From assembly GCA_963718695.1 (NCBI GenBank), contig OY970371.1, forward strand, positions 1,178,001 through 1,242,000: a stretch of DNA of 64,000 bases. Direction: 5' to 3'. The position numbers and the translations under genes are program-made. Positions 8,677-17,076 of this stretch are shown here, one piece after another (positions within the stretch are counted from its first letter, which is position 1; each line of letters starts with the position of its first letter). The notes beneath the pieces were generated by a model. It was not told the DNA's origin and did no database searches. It worked only from the letters and a program-made list of their open reading frames with translations. This DNA comes from Manganitrophus sp963718695 (lineage in GTDB: Bacteria > Nitrospirota > Nitrospiria > SBBL01 > Manganitrophaceae).

Positions 8677-8688
8677 AGGCGAATAGAT

Positions 8689-8769
8689 GTGAGGCGTGAA
8701 GGGTAAGGCGTCAGGGGTCAAGTCAAAAGATTTAAAGAACGTCATCTTTTACCCCTCCTGCTTCACGTG
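8689..8769. repeat. GTGAGGCGTGA-type palindromic intergenic repeat, copy A
   Basis: The element runs from GTGAGGCGTGAAGGGTAAGG to a right arm ACCCCTCCTGCTTCACGTG, which is the approximate reverse complement of the left arm. AAAAGAT and ATCTTTT pair in the centre. Relatives are seen at 56063-56132 and, partly, at 7893-7910. It fills the gap between the barrel gene and ftsB. Confidence 0.65.
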
Positions 8770-8780
8770 TTCTCTTTCTT

Positions 8781-9098
8781 ATGAGAAATCGAACAAAAGG
8801 GGAAGTCGAGCAACGGCAGACCCGTTTAAAACGCCTTTTTTGCGCGATGGCCCTCGTCGTCAATAGCTATCTTCTTCTCTCTCTTCTTTTCGGAGAGATG
8901 GGGCTGCTGAAGTTCCTTAAGATGAAGCAGACGTATGCGAAAATTCGGGAAGAGAATCACGACCTCCAGGAGGAGAATGAGAAACTCGGCCGGCGGATCA
9001 AAATGTTGAAGACCGATCCCGAAGCGATCGAGCAGATTGCCCGAGATCGTTTGGGAATGGCGCGGGAGAGAGAGCTGATTTATGAATTTTACGATTAA
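8781..9098 (+). CDS. ftsB: FtsB/DivIC-family septum formation initiator
   Basis: Small bitopic divisome protein that bridges FtsL and FtsQ and helps activate septal peptidoglycan synthesis. The 105 residues show a basic cytoplasmic start, one transmembrane helix at about 20-38 (ALVVNSYLLLSLLF) and a periplasmic coiled coil at about 48-82 rich in E, N, K and L. The conserved tail DPEAIEQIARDRLGMARERE is typical of FtsB/DivIC. The N-terminal cytoplasmic segment is about 15 residues longer than in E. coli FtsB, which fits the DivIC-like version. A terminator follows at 9143. Confidence 0.85.
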   Translation: MRNRTKGEVEQRQTRLKRLFCAMALVVNSYLLLSLLFGEMGLLKFLKMKQTYAKIREENHDLQEENEKLGRRIKMLKTDPEAIEQIARDRLGMARERELIYEFYD

Positions 9099-9142
9099 GG
9101 CGAGTTGAACAAACCGGTTGACCGTTTTACCCTTTTATCCTT

Positions 9143-9174
9143 GAGGCGATCCGACGGATGGCCTCTTCTTTTTT
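9143..9174 (+). terminator. Rho-independent terminator directly before era
   Basis: GAGGCGATCC (9143-9152) pairs with GGATGGCCTC (9156-9165), with one G-G mismatch and a three-base loop, and is followed by TTCTTTTTT. It closes the eno-ftsB transcript. The T-run reaches to within a few bases of the era start codon, leaving almost no room for a promoter between the two. Confidence 0.8.
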
Positions 9175-9180
9175 GTGGTG

Positions 9181-10071
9181 ATGGATATGTCTTATCGTTC
9201 AGGATTTATCGCAATTATTGGGCGCCCCAATGTCGGGAAGTCGACCCTTCTTAATCACCTCTTGGGTCAAAAGGTCTCGATTATCTCGGACAAGCCGCAG
9301 ACGACCCGCAACCGGATCGTCGGCGTGAAAACCCTTCCCGAAGGGCAGCTGGTCTTCTTCGATACCCCCGGAATTCATAAGGCGAGGAACAAGCTGAATC
9401 AGCGGATGGTCCAAACGGCGATCGGATCGCTGCAGGAGGTGGATCTTATCTTTTTCATGGTCGAGCCCGATCCGGAGCAGGGGGAGGGGGACCGCTTCAT
9501 TGCCGAACATCTGCAGCAGATCAAGACGCCGAAAGTGTTGATCATCAACAAAATCGACCTCGTGAAGAAAGACCGATTGATTCCGTTGCTTTCTTTTTAC
9601 AACGAAAGGACGCAATTCACGGAGATTTTCCCGATCTCCGCCCTCACCGGGGAGAACATCGACCGCTTGCTTCCCACCGCCCTCTCCTACCTTCCCGAAG
9701 GGGAGCCGTTCTTTCCGGAGGACCTGGTGACCGATCAGCCGGTCCGCTTCTTGGCCGCCGAGATCATCCGCGAGAAGATCTTTCAAAAGACCCACGAAGA
9801 GATTCCCTACGCCGTCGCTGTCTACATCGATACGTTTAAGGAGGAGGAAGAGAAGAATCTCATTACGATTCAGGCGACCCTCTTTGTGGAGCGGGACTCC
9901 CAGAAGGGAATTTTGATCGGACAGAAGGGTCAGATGTTGAAACAAATCGGCAAAGAGGCGCGCGAAGAGCTGGAGACCCTCCTCGGAACACGCATCTTCA
10001 TGGAATTGTGGGTCAAGGTCAAGCGGGGGTGGAGCAAGAATGACTCCTTCTTAACCGAAATGGGATACTAG
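9181..10071 (+). CDS. era: GTPase Era
   Basis: Ras-like GTPase that binds the 3' end of 16S rRNA and aids 30S maturation, linking ribosome assembly to growth. G1 GRPNVGKST, G3 DTPG and G4 NKID are visible, followed by SALTGEN (G5). The C-terminal KH domain has GQKGQMLKQIGKEAREELE and ends MGY. Several starts are possible: GTG 9175, GTG 9178, ATG 9181 and ATG 9187. ATG 9187 has a GGTG at good spacing and gives MSYRSGF, close to usual Era N termini. The annotated end is certain; the start is uncertain by 12 bases. A terminator lies immediately upstream, so era needs an upstream or internal promoter or read-through. Confidence 0.95.
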   Translation: MDMSYRSGFIAIIGRPNVGKSTLLNHLLGQKVSIISDKPQTTRNRIVGVKTLPEGQLVFFDTPGIHKARNKLNQRMVQTAIGSLQEVDLIFFMVEPDPEQGEGDRFIAEHLQQIKTPKVLIINKIDLVKKDRLIPLLSFYNERTQFTEIFPISALTGENIDRLLPTALSYLPEGEPFFPEDLVTDQPVRFLAAEIIREKIFQKTHEEIPYAVAVYIDTFKEEEEKNLITIQATLFVERDSQKGILIGQKGQMLKQIGKEAREELETLLGTRIFMELWVKVKRGWSKNDSFLTEMGY

Positions 10072-10266
10072 CGGGTTCTCTCGACCCGGTCCCCTTCGTC
10101 TTTATCCTCCTTCCTCTAGGGTATTTTCCTTTCAAAACTAATCGTTCTTCCGAATGCCCCTGCAATCGTGATCTGTTATTCTTTCTTAGATCGGGCAGGG
10201 TCTCAGCCTCAAGGGGATACCTTGTCCGAACCATCGCCGCTCACCCTCATCCAAGGAAGAAAGATC

Positions 10267-11082
10267 ATGACGAAACGTGTTGCCGCCCTCCCTTTCTTAA
10301 TCCTCTTTCTTCTCATGACGATGTCGGAGCGGGTCCCTCCCGCCGCATTCGGCGCCATCCCCCCGGTCTCATACACTTCCCCCGTCCCCTTTGCTCACGG
10401 CGAGCGGTTTGTTTACAACGTCCTGCTCAATGATGCCAAAGTGGGAAAAGCGGTCATGAAGGTGGAGAAAACGATCCTTCAGGGAAGAGAAGTTTATCAT
10501 TTGACCTCCGAGGTGAAATCGAGCGGGTTTTTCGCTCTGATCATTCCGATCAATGATCGGGTGGAATCGTACATGGATGTGAAGGATCTTTACTCGCATC
10601 GGATTGAAATACGAAAAGAGCGGCGCAGAAAGAAGGAGGAGAAGATCGTGAACTTCGATCAGATCGGCCATCGCGCGGTTCAATGGAAGAACAATGAAGC
10701 GGAGACGTTCGAGATTCCTCCGCGTGTTCAAGATTCTTTGAGTTCGCTTTATTTCTTCAGGACGCAGCCGCTCCCGGAGGCCGGTGAGGCGGTTGCCATC
10801 GATGTCCATGAGAGCGAGAAGAACGGAAAACTGGAGGTTCTGAGTTTATACAAGGAGCGTGTGACGACCCCCGCCGGAACTTTTGATACGATCAAAGTCC
10901 AGACGGCTCTTCCGAAAGAAGGCCCCCTCTCCAGCAAAGGACGCCTTTTTATCTGGTTTACCGATGACGACAAGCGCGTTCCGGTGTTGATGCAAACCGA
11001 GAGCAAGCGGGGGGTGATTACGGTGCTCCTCTCTTCACAACGGGAGGGGAAGGATCATCCTCTCACCGCCGAAGCATTTTGA
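10267..11082 (+). CDS. DUF3108 envelope protein
   Basis: Predicted secreted protein of the DUF3108 family, whose function is not established. From ATG 10267 (271 aa, with AAGGAAG just upstream) it has a signal peptide: basic MTKR, hydrophobic PFLILFLLMTM, then a small-residue cut region. The mature part carries the family pattern: GERFVYNVLLNDAKVGKAVM near the N terminus, a YHLTSEVKSSGFF segment, RVESYMD, and the late TPAGTFDTIKVQ and IWFTDDDKRVPV motifs. The earlier in-frame start at 10168 would add 33 non-conserved residues. Family members are likely periplasmic or outer-membrane associated. The downstream esterase is convergent. Confidence 0.8.
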   Translation: MTKRVAALPFLILFLLMTMSERVPPAAFGAIPPVSYTSPVPFAHGERFVYNVLLNDAKVGKAVMKVEKTILQGREVYHLTSEVKSSGFFALIIPINDRVESYMDVKDLYSHRIEIRKERRRKKEEKIVNFDQIGHRAVQWKNNEAETFEIPPRVQDSLSSLYFFRTQPLPEAGEAVAIDVHESEKNGKLEVLSLYKERVTTPAGTFDTIKVQTALPKEGPLSSKGRLFIWFTDDDKRVPVLMQTESKRGVITVLLSSQREGKDHPLTAEAF

Positions 11083-11109
11083 TCCTGATCGGCGCTCCTT
11101 TCATCTCTT

Positions 11110-11772
11110 CTATTTTTTCAGCAACGGTTTGATGATCGGCCAGATGCGGTCGACGATGACCCGGTAACCCTGTCCCGTCGGGTGGATGCCGTCGGCCTGG
11201 TTGAGGTTCGACTGCGCCGCGACCCCGTCGAGAAAGAACGGAATCAACGTCAGCCGGTATTGCGCGGCCAGTTTCGGATAGATCTTCTCAAATCCCTCCG
11301 TATACTCTTTCCCGTAATTGGGCGGCATTTTCATCCCGGCCAGAATCACCTCCACCCCCGCTTTCTGAAGGCGCTCGATGATGGCCGAGAGATTTTTTTC
11401 GGTTTGAATCAGGTCGAGCCCCCGCAGTCCATCATTGGCGCCGAGCTCTAAAATCACGATCTCCGGCCGGCTTCGAAGGACCCAATCGACCCGCCGAAGC
11501 CCCCCGGCGGTGGTCTCTCCGCTCACCCCCGAGTTGATGACCCGATAAGAATAACCGGCCTGGCTCAGCTTTTCTTCCAGCAGCGCCGGGTACCCTTCAC
11601 TCGCCGCGACCCCGTGTCCGGCGGTCAGGCTGTCGCCGAAGGCGACGATCACCCGCTCCTGTCCCCGCGCTTGGGCCGCAGAGACGGTCCTCCATTCCGG
11701 ATTCCCGGCCGTTCCGAGAAAAAAAAACAGTAAAAGAAAAACAATCCTTCTTTTCAAACGTCCATCCTCCAT
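11110..11772 (-). CDS. SGNH-family arylesterase / lysophospholipase (TesA-like)
   Basis: Periplasmic GDSL hydrolase acting on thioesters, aryl esters or lysophospholipids. Block I FGDSLTAG holds the nucleophile Ser; block II Gly is in SGVSGETT; block III is GANDG; block V DGIHPTGQGY supplies the Asp-His pair. A signal peptide is present (KRRIVFLLLFFFLGTAG). The start is either ATG 11772 or TTG 11757; the latter has GGAGG eight bases upstream and gives a typical MKRR signal start. The gene converges on the DUF3108 gene with 27 bp between stops. TesA-like proteins are often beside an ABC pair like the one at 20541-23815, but here they are separated. Confidence 0.9.
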   Translation of the reverse strand: MEDGRLKRRIVFLLLFFFLGTAGNPEWRTVSAAQARGQERVIVAFGDSLTAGHGVAASEGYPALLEEKLSQAGYSYRVINSGVSGETTAGGLRRVDWVLRSRPEIVILELGANDGLRGLDLIQTEKNLSAIIERLQKAGVEVILAGMKMPPNYGKEYTEGFEKIYPKLAAQYRLTLIPFFLDGVAAQSNLNQADGIHPTGQGYRVIVDRIWPIIKPLLKK

Positions 11773-11863
11773 ATCCGGATTTGCAACGTCATTGTGTCAT
11801 AAGTAGGGTAAGTGATCAAGCCTGTTTGTGTCGGTGCGCCTTCATTTTTGCCCTCCATATTCC

Positions 11864-11891
11864 TTGACGGAATAAGAACTTGTGATAGATT
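11864..11891 (+). promoter_or_regulatory. Candidate sigma-70 promoter for the chemosensory operon
   Basis: TTGACG (11864-11869) and TAGATT (11886-11891) are separated by 16 bp, 55 bp before the GTG of the first receiver gene. It is the only clear promoter-like match upstream of the operon. Confidence 0.5.
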
Positions 11892-11946
11892 TCTTTACGG
11901 ATGATTCAACATCAAAAGGGTCGCTCGCAGAAAAAGGAGGGAGATC

Positions 11947-12318
11947 GTGGGACGAAAAAAGATCTTATTGGTGGATGACGCCAGCACCATCCTGATGATG
12001 GAGAAGATGATCCTGGCCAAAGGGGGATACGATCTCGTCACGGCGAAAGACGGCCAGGAGGCGCTCGAAAAGGCGGCGCTGGAGCGGCCCGATCTCATCC
12101 TGATGGATGTGATGATGCCGAGGATGACCGGATTCGAAGCGTGTGCGCAACTTCGGCAGAGTGATGTGACCCGATCGACCCCGATTATTCTGGTCACCAC
12201 GCGGGGCGAGGAGGGAAACGTCGAAAAGGGATATCAGAGCGGGTGCACCGATTATGTGACCAAGCCGATCAACGGCGTCGAGTTAATGTCCAAGGTCAAG
12301 ACATATCTGGGCGAATAG
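11947..12318 (+). CDS. cheY: CheY-like single-domain response regulator
   Basis: Stand-alone receiver domain, probable phosphoacceptor of the CheA encoded downstream. The acidic pair Asp10-Asp11, phosphorylation site Asp54 (LILMDVMMP), Thr84 and Lys106 (YVTKPI) are all present. There is no output domain in its 123 residues. The start is GTG at 11947 after AAAAAGGAGGGAG. It opens a nine-gene operon. Without a flagellar switch in view it could act on motility or on another output. Confidence 0.9.
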   Translation: MGRKKILLVDDASTILMMEKMILAKGGYDLVTAKDGQEALEKAALERPDLILMDVMMPRMTGFEACAQLRQSDVTRSTPIILVTTRGEEGNVEKGYQSGCTDYVTKPINGVELMSKVKTYLGE

Positions 12319-12332
12319 CAGGGAGGGTTCGG

Positions 12333-13109
12333 ATGGGGGAAGAGGAAAAAGGTGGAGAGGGATATGTCTGGAAGGTGCATGAAGAAACCCGCCGCTTTGC
12401 CAAAGAGCTGTTAACGGAGAACGAGCGGCTGCGCAATCTGGTCGCGGGGCTCCAAAAGGAGCGGCGGGATCTTGATGAGGCCCTTTCGACGATGCGGGCC
12501 GAGGTCGAGCATCATCGCAGGGAGGAAGAGGCGCTGAAGCGACAGATGGCCGAAATCAGAGAAGAGAATCATAGCTTTTCCCAAAAATATTTAGAAGTCG
12601 AAGTTCAGAATTCCAATTTGGCCAATCTATACGTGGCGAGTTATCGCCTGCACGGGACGTTGGACCGCCAGGAGATCCTCAGCTCCATTCAGGAGATCAT
12701 CATCAATCTGGTCGGTTCCGAAGAATTCGGTGTTTTCGACCTGGAGCCCGACGAGGGGATGCTGTCCCTTACGGCGTCGATGGGGATCGATACGGCGCGT
12801 TACCGGCGCATCCCGGTGAGGGTGGGAAAAATTGGAGAGACGGTCCGGTCCGGTGAGATCTATCTGGCCAAGGGAAATGAGACCGATTCCACTTCTTCCG
12901 AGGAGGCCCCGCTGATCGCCTCCATTCCCCTGAAGGTCGAGGGGAAAGTGACAGGGGTGATCGCTATATTTAAATTGCTTCAGCATAAAACGGAGCTGGA
13001 AGCGATCGACCAGGAGATGTTTGATCTTCTGGCAACACACGCCGCCATGGCCCTCTATTGCGCCGGACTTCATGCGCGAATGACCGCGGGAATAAAGGGG
13101 GGTGTGTGA
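12333..13109 (+). CDS. Coiled-coil GAF-domain protein in chemosensory operon
   Basis: The N-terminal half (about residues 15-105) is a charged coiled coil with heptads (LLTENERLRNLV, KQMAEIREENHSF). The second half (about 110-255) is a GAF domain: LDRQEILSSIQEIIINLVGSEEFGVFDL, then ASIPLKVEGKVTGVIAIF and ATHAAMALYCAGLHARM. No kinase or output domain follows, so it may be an adaptor or ligand-sensing partner of the signalling array. ATG 12333 (258 aa) follows GGGAGGG; the longer frame back to 12243 overlaps cheY and is not supported. Its stop overlaps the cheD start. Function within chemotaxis is inferred only from position. Confidence 0.75.
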   Translation: MGEEEKGGEGYVWKVHEETRRFAKELLTENERLRNLVAGLQKERRDLDEALSTMRAEVEHHRREEEALKRQMAEIREENHSFSQKYLEVEVQNSNLANLYVASYRLHGTLDRQEILSSIQEIIINLVGSEEFGVFDLEPDEGMLSLTASMGIDTARYRRIPVRVGKIGETVRSGEIYLAKGNETDSTSSEEAPLIASIPLKVEGKVTGVIAIFKLLQHKTELEAIDQEMFDLLATHAAMALYCAGLHARMTAGIKGGV

Positions 13110-13603
13110 GGGGAGGGACCGGTCGTCCCGCCGGGGCAGAGGAGCGGGGCGGGCAATTGAACGTCTATCTCCATCCCGGCCGGTTTTATGTTTCATCCGA
13201 ACCGGCTGCGGTGACGACGATTTTAGGATCGTGTGTGGCGGTCTGTCTCTGGGATCCGGTGTTGAGGGTGGGGGGGATCAACCATTATCTCCTCCCTTAC
13301 TGGGCGGGAGGGGCCGCCGCTTCCTTCCGGTACGGCAATGTGGCGGTGCAGTGCCTGTTCGAGAACCTTCTTACCGTTGGATGCATGAAGGAGCGGCTCG
13401 TGGCCAAACTTTTCGGAGGGGCTTGTGTGATCCGTGCCTTTAAGGAGGGAGAAAGCCACCTCGGGATGAAGAACGTTGAAGTCGCGCGAAGGCTCCTGGG
13501 AGAGGCGGGGATTCAAGTGGTGGGGGAAGATGTCGGGGGGCGGCATGGCCGCAAATTGATCTTCCAAACCGATGACGGTGTTGTCTGGGTGAAGTCGCTG
13601 TAG
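13106..13603 (+). CDS. cheD: Chemoreceptor glutamine deamidase CheD
   Basis: Deamidates glutamines of methyl-accepting proteins to glutamates and can exchange with CheC or CheY for adaptation. The catalytic Cys43 lies in the ILGSCVAV motif and His60 in GGINHYLLP, with a threonine a few residues before the Cys, as in characterised CheD. The start is GTG 13106, overlapping the previous TGA by 4 bp; a longer frame from 13058 would run into the GAF gene. At 165 aa it is full length. No cheC is seen in the window. Confidence 0.92.
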   Translation: MRGGTGRPAGAEERGGQLNVYLHPGRFYVSSEPAAVTTILGSCVAVCLWDPVLRVGGINHYLLPYWAGGAAASFRYGNVAVQCLFENLLTVGCMKERLVAKLFGGACVIRAFKEGESHLGMKNVEVARRLLGEAGIQVVGEDVGGRHGRKLIFQTDDGVVWVKSL

Positions 13604-13611
13604 GGGTGCCG

Positions 13612-15297
13612 ATGGAGCAAGAACCGGAAGAGATTCGTCCCGAAGAGATTACCCTGGAAATGGTCTTGAAGACCTTTCTGGAGGAGGCGGAGGAGAATCT
13701 CTCCAAAATGGAAGAGATGTTGATTGCCCTCGAAACGGAGCCGGAGAATGACGAACTCCTTCATATGATCTTCCGAATGGCCCATACTCTGAAGGGGAAT
13801 GCGGCGAGCCTCGGGTTTACCAAAACGGCCGAATCGGCTCATGTCGTCGAGGATCTCCTTCAACGCTTGAGAAACCGGAACCTTTCAATCCATGATCGAC
13901 TGATCAGTTTGCTGCTTCAGTCGGTTGACTTTCTCCGCCGCATGGTCGCTGAGGAAACCGAAGGGAGTGGGACGGTTTCTCCGATGGCTCTCGATTTCTT
14001 TCGCCGACTTCCATTGGCCGCGGTGACGGGAGAAGCGGTGCCGGCCGGCATTCCGATGCAGGATCGCCGCAGCAACGAACCGGAACAGAGGGAAGGGGAC
14101 CGCCATTCTTGGAATGACCGGACCAAGACCCTCCGAATCGACATCGACCGGCTCGACCGGCTGTTAAATCTCGCAGGCGAGGTCGCAATCTCTCAGGGAC
14201 GCCTTGGACAGCTGCTGGAATGGAAGGGCGGGCGGGAGGAGGTCCTGGAGGCGCACCGGGAGGCGAACCGCCTCTTCATCGATCTTCAGGAGCAGGTCAT
14301 GAAGATCCGCATGGTTCCGGTCGGCCCGATCTTTCGGCCGCATTTGAGGACGGTCCGGGACATTGCCCGCGCCCACGGGAAGAGCGTGCGTCTTCTCCTC
14401 GAAGGGGAAGAGGTGGAGGTCGACACGACCGTGATCGAGCATCTGAAAGATCCCCTGGTTCACATGATTCGGAATGCCCTGGACCATGGAATTGAAACGC
14501 CGGATCGGAGAAAGACGATCGGAAAAGACCCCTGCGGTCGGATCGTTTTGCGCGCCTTCCATGACGCCGGAAGCATCGTCATCCAGCTTGAAGACGACGG
14601 GGCCGGCCTCAATCGACGGCGAATCCTCGAGAAAGCCCTCTCGAAGGGATTGGTTTCAACCGGCGAGGGGTTATCGGACGAGGAAGTGTATCGGTTCATC
14701 TTTGAGCCCGGCTTCTCCACGGCGGAAGCGGTGACCGATCTCTCCGGCCGAGGGGTCGGGATGGATGTGGTCAAGCGAAATATCGATGCGCTGCGTGGAT
14801 CGATCTCGATCGAAAGCCAGCAGGGGAAGGGGACGACAATTACCTTCCGGCTCCCACTGACGCTGGCGATCATTGACGGGTTTGCGGTGGGGGTGGGTGC
14901 CGAGACCTATATTCTTCCCCTCAAGGCGATCACCGAATGTATGGAGCTGCCGAGACGGGAAGAGAACGGAAACCCCAATGGCGACGGTGTGATCTCCCTG
15001 AGGGGGCGGCCGCTTCCTTATCTGCGGCTTCGAAGTCTTTTCCATTTGGGGGGAACTGCGCCCCGGCGGGAGAGCGTTGTCGTCGTGAGTTCGGCGGGGA
15101 AAGAGGCCGGCCTGGTGGTGGATGTCCTCTTCGGCGAGATGCAGGCCGTCATCAAATCGATGGGAAAACTTTTTCAGGGACTTCCGGGAATATCGGGCTC
15201 GACCATTTTAGGGGACGGGCGGGTGGCGCTGATTCTGGATGTACCGGGGTTGCTGCGGGAGGCGGTGAGGCGGCAGCCGGAGAGAATTATTGGGTAA
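13612..15297 (+). CDS. cheA: Chemotaxis histidine kinase CheA lacking a P2 domain
   Basis: Autophosphorylating kinase of the chemosensory array. An Hpt (P1) domain occupies about residues 15-120 with His58 in MAHTLKGNA. A linker of about 45 residues then leads directly into the P3 dimerisation helices (RLDRLLNLAGEVAISQGRL), with no recognisable P2 CheY-binding domain. P4 has the N box MIRNALDHGIE, G1 EDDGAG and G2 GRGVGMDVV. P5 is a CheW-like SH3 domain at the C terminus. ATG 13612 follows AGGGG at good spacing; GTG 13606 is possible. It stands between cheD and the receptor gene. Lack of P2 is known in some CheA classes. Confidence 0.93.
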   Translation: MEQEPEEIRPEEITLEMVLKTFLEEAEENLSKMEEMLIALETEPENDELLHMIFRMAHTLKGNAASLGFTKTAESAHVVEDLLQRLRNRNLSIHDRLISLLLQSVDFLRRMVAEETEGSGTVSPMALDFFRRLPLAAVTGEAVPAGIPMQDRRSNEPEQREGDRHSWNDRTKTLRIDIDRLDRLLNLAGEVAISQGRLGQLLEWKGGREEVLEAHREANRLFIDLQEQVMKIRMVPVGPIFRPHLRTVRDIARAHGKSVRLLLEGEEVEVDTTVIEHLKDPLVHMIRNALDHGIETPDRRKTIGKDPCGRIVLRAFHDAGSIVIQLEDDGAGLNRRRILEKALSKGLVSTGEGLSDEEVYRFIFEPGFSTAEAVTDLSGRGVGMDVVKRNIDALRGSISIESQQGKGTTITFRLPLTLAIIDGFAVGVGAETYILPLKAITECMELPRREENGNPNGDGVISLRGRPLPYLRLRSLFHLGGTAPRRESVVVVSSAGKEAGLVVDVLFGEMQAVIKSMGKLFQGLPGISGSTILGDGRVALILDVPGLLREAVRRQPERIIG

Positions 15298-15385
15298 CGA
15301 TAGAAACGGGTTGATTGGAGTTATCGACCGATGAACCTCATGTGAACCTCATGTTGGTCGTTTTCTTAAAGCCCTGGAGGCAGAG

Positions 15386-17038
15386 ATGTTTAAAGATATC
15401 ACAGTGAAAACGAAAGTGGTTCTTTTGCCGATCCTGGCGACCGTCGCTTTCGTCATTATTATTCTTGTCGCCCTTTTTATGGGAAGCAAGAACAGGGCGC
15501 TCTTCGATCGGATTGAGACCGGCTACTACCCCGCTTTGCGATTGAGCCAGGAAGTGCAGAAGTCGTTTGATTCGCTTCATTCCGTTATTGAGGAGGCGAT
15601 CACCACGGGGAAGGTCGAGTCTCTGAAGAATGCGGAGGGGATTCAAGAAGAGTTGATCAAAAGGCTGGAAAGCGGAAAAGCGAACCGGGAGATCTCATCG
15701 GCTGAAATCGACAAGATGATCGGGACGTTCCAGGACTACTATTCAACGGCACGGGAAGCCGCCCTCAAGGGAAGAGGTGCTGTTCCGGAGCTGGTCGAGA
15801 CAAAATACAGCGAATTGACAGAGAAGCTCAAATGGGTGATTGCCCAGAATGAATCGGTTATTTCGGCGGCATTCATCCAGGGGGACAACAATGAGCGGAT
15901 GCTCATGGTGATCATCGCCATCATCAGTTTCGTCTGTGTGATTTGTCTGGCGGGACTCTCCGTCGCTCTTATCCTTTCATTTACCACCCCTCTCAGTCGT
16001 GCGGTCGATGTCGCCAATCAAGTCGCTCAGGGAGAGATGACCGCCAGAATCGACGTTACTTCAAAAGATGAGGTGGGCCAACTCTTACTTGCGTTGGATG
16101 TCATGATTTCAAAATTCAGGCAGATCATTACCCAGGTCCGTGGTCAGGCCGATTCCCTCACCACCGCCTCCTCGCAGGTCTCCGCATCCTCTCAGGGGGT
16201 GTCGAAAGGGACCAGCGAGCAGGCCGCGTCGGTGGAAGAGGTGACTTCCAGCCTGGAAGAGATGAGCGCCTCCATCACGCAGAACGCCGATAACTCCCGC
16301 CAGATGGAGCAGATGGCGGTCAAGGGGGCCAAAGATGCCGAAGAGAGCGGCAAAGCGGTCGTCGAGACGGTGGAGGCGATGAAGGAGATCGCCCGGAAGG
16401 TCTCCGTCATCGAGGAGATCGCTTATCAGACCAATCTGCTCGCCCTGAACGCGGCGATCGAGGCGGCGCGGGTCGGAGAGCATGGCAGAGGCTTTGCGGT
16501 GGTGGCGACCGAGGTCAGAAAACTCGCGGAGCGGAGCCAGACGGCGGCCGAGGAGATCGGGAAGGTGGCCGGCTCGAGTGTCCAGATGGCGGAGCGCGCC
16601 GGAGAGATGCTCTCGGTCTTGGTTCCTCTGATCCGAAAGACGGCGGAACTGGTCCAAGAAGTCGCGGCGGCGTCCCGGGAGCAGTCCTCGGGGGTGATGC
16701 AGATCAACAAAGCGATGGGGCAGGTCGATCAGGTCACCCAGCGCAATGCCGCCGCCGCCGAGGAGCTCTCGAGCACGGCGGAGGAGATGTCCTCCCAGGC
16801 GATCGCCCTGCAGCAGCTGATGGCCTTCTTCCGGCTCGGCAAGGAAGAGTCGCAACCGCATCCGGCTTCTCCCGCTCGGACGGCACCGAATGAGAGAGAA
16901 GAGCTTCTTTTCCAGGAAGCGAACGATCGGGCCGCTTCCCTCTCCGGTGTCAAAGACAGCAGAAAGGGCGGGGATGGAAATGGTGCGACTCCGGTGGGTG
17001 TGCAAGAAGAGCCGGATCATGAATTTAAACGGTTCTGA
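15386..17038 (+). CDS. Methyl-accepting chemotaxis protein with C-terminal tether
   Basis: Membrane chemoreceptor. The first transmembrane helix is at about 11-33, followed by a helical periplasmic sensor of about 135 residues, a second helix at about 173-199, HAMP at about 200-252, then a long cytoplasmic coiled-coil hairpin. The kinase-binding tip is at about 343-383 (EIAYQTNLLALNAAIEAARVGE). After the signalling domain come about 65 flexible, proline- and glycine-containing residues ending EFKRF. This fits the published x-[HFYW]-x2-[HFYW] pentapeptide that tethers CheR or CheB. Gln-Glu pairs suited to methylation are present in the adaptation helices. ATG 15386 follows CTGGAGGCAG. It is the only receptor in the window and probably serves this CheA. 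Confidence 0.93.
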   Translation: MFKDITVKTKVVLLPILATVAFVIIILVALFMGSKNRALFDRIETGYYPALRLSQEVQKSFDSLHSVIEEAITTGKVESLKNAEGIQEELIKRLESGKANREISSAEIDKMIGTFQDYYSTAREAALKGRGAVPELVETKYSELTEKLKWVIAQNESVISAAFIQGDNNERMLMVIIAIISFVCVICLAGLSVALILSFTTPLSRAVDVANQVAQGEMTARIDVTSKDEVGQLLLALDVMISKFRQIITQVRGQADSLTTASSQVSASSQGVSKGTSEQAASVEEVTSSLEEMSASITQNADNSRQMEQMAVKGAKDAEESGKAVVETVEAMKEIARKVSVIEEIAYQTNLLALNAAIEAARVGEHGRGFAVVATEVRKLAERSQTAAEEIGKVAGSSVQMAERAGEMLSVLVPLIRKTAELVQEVAAASREQSSGVMQINKAMGQVDQVTQRNAAAAEELSSTAEEMSSQAIALQQLMAFFRLGKEESQPHPASPARTAPNEREELLFQEANDRAASLSGVKDSRKGGDGNGATPVGVQEEPDHEFKRF

Positions 17039-17076
17039 AAAAGGCTTCATAACAACACGAAGCAAGGAGGTATGAA

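Noticed and set aside
15333..15357. Tandem GAACCTCATGT repeat before the chemoreceptor
   Set aside because: Only two short copies; probably chance or slippage with no visible regulatory logic.
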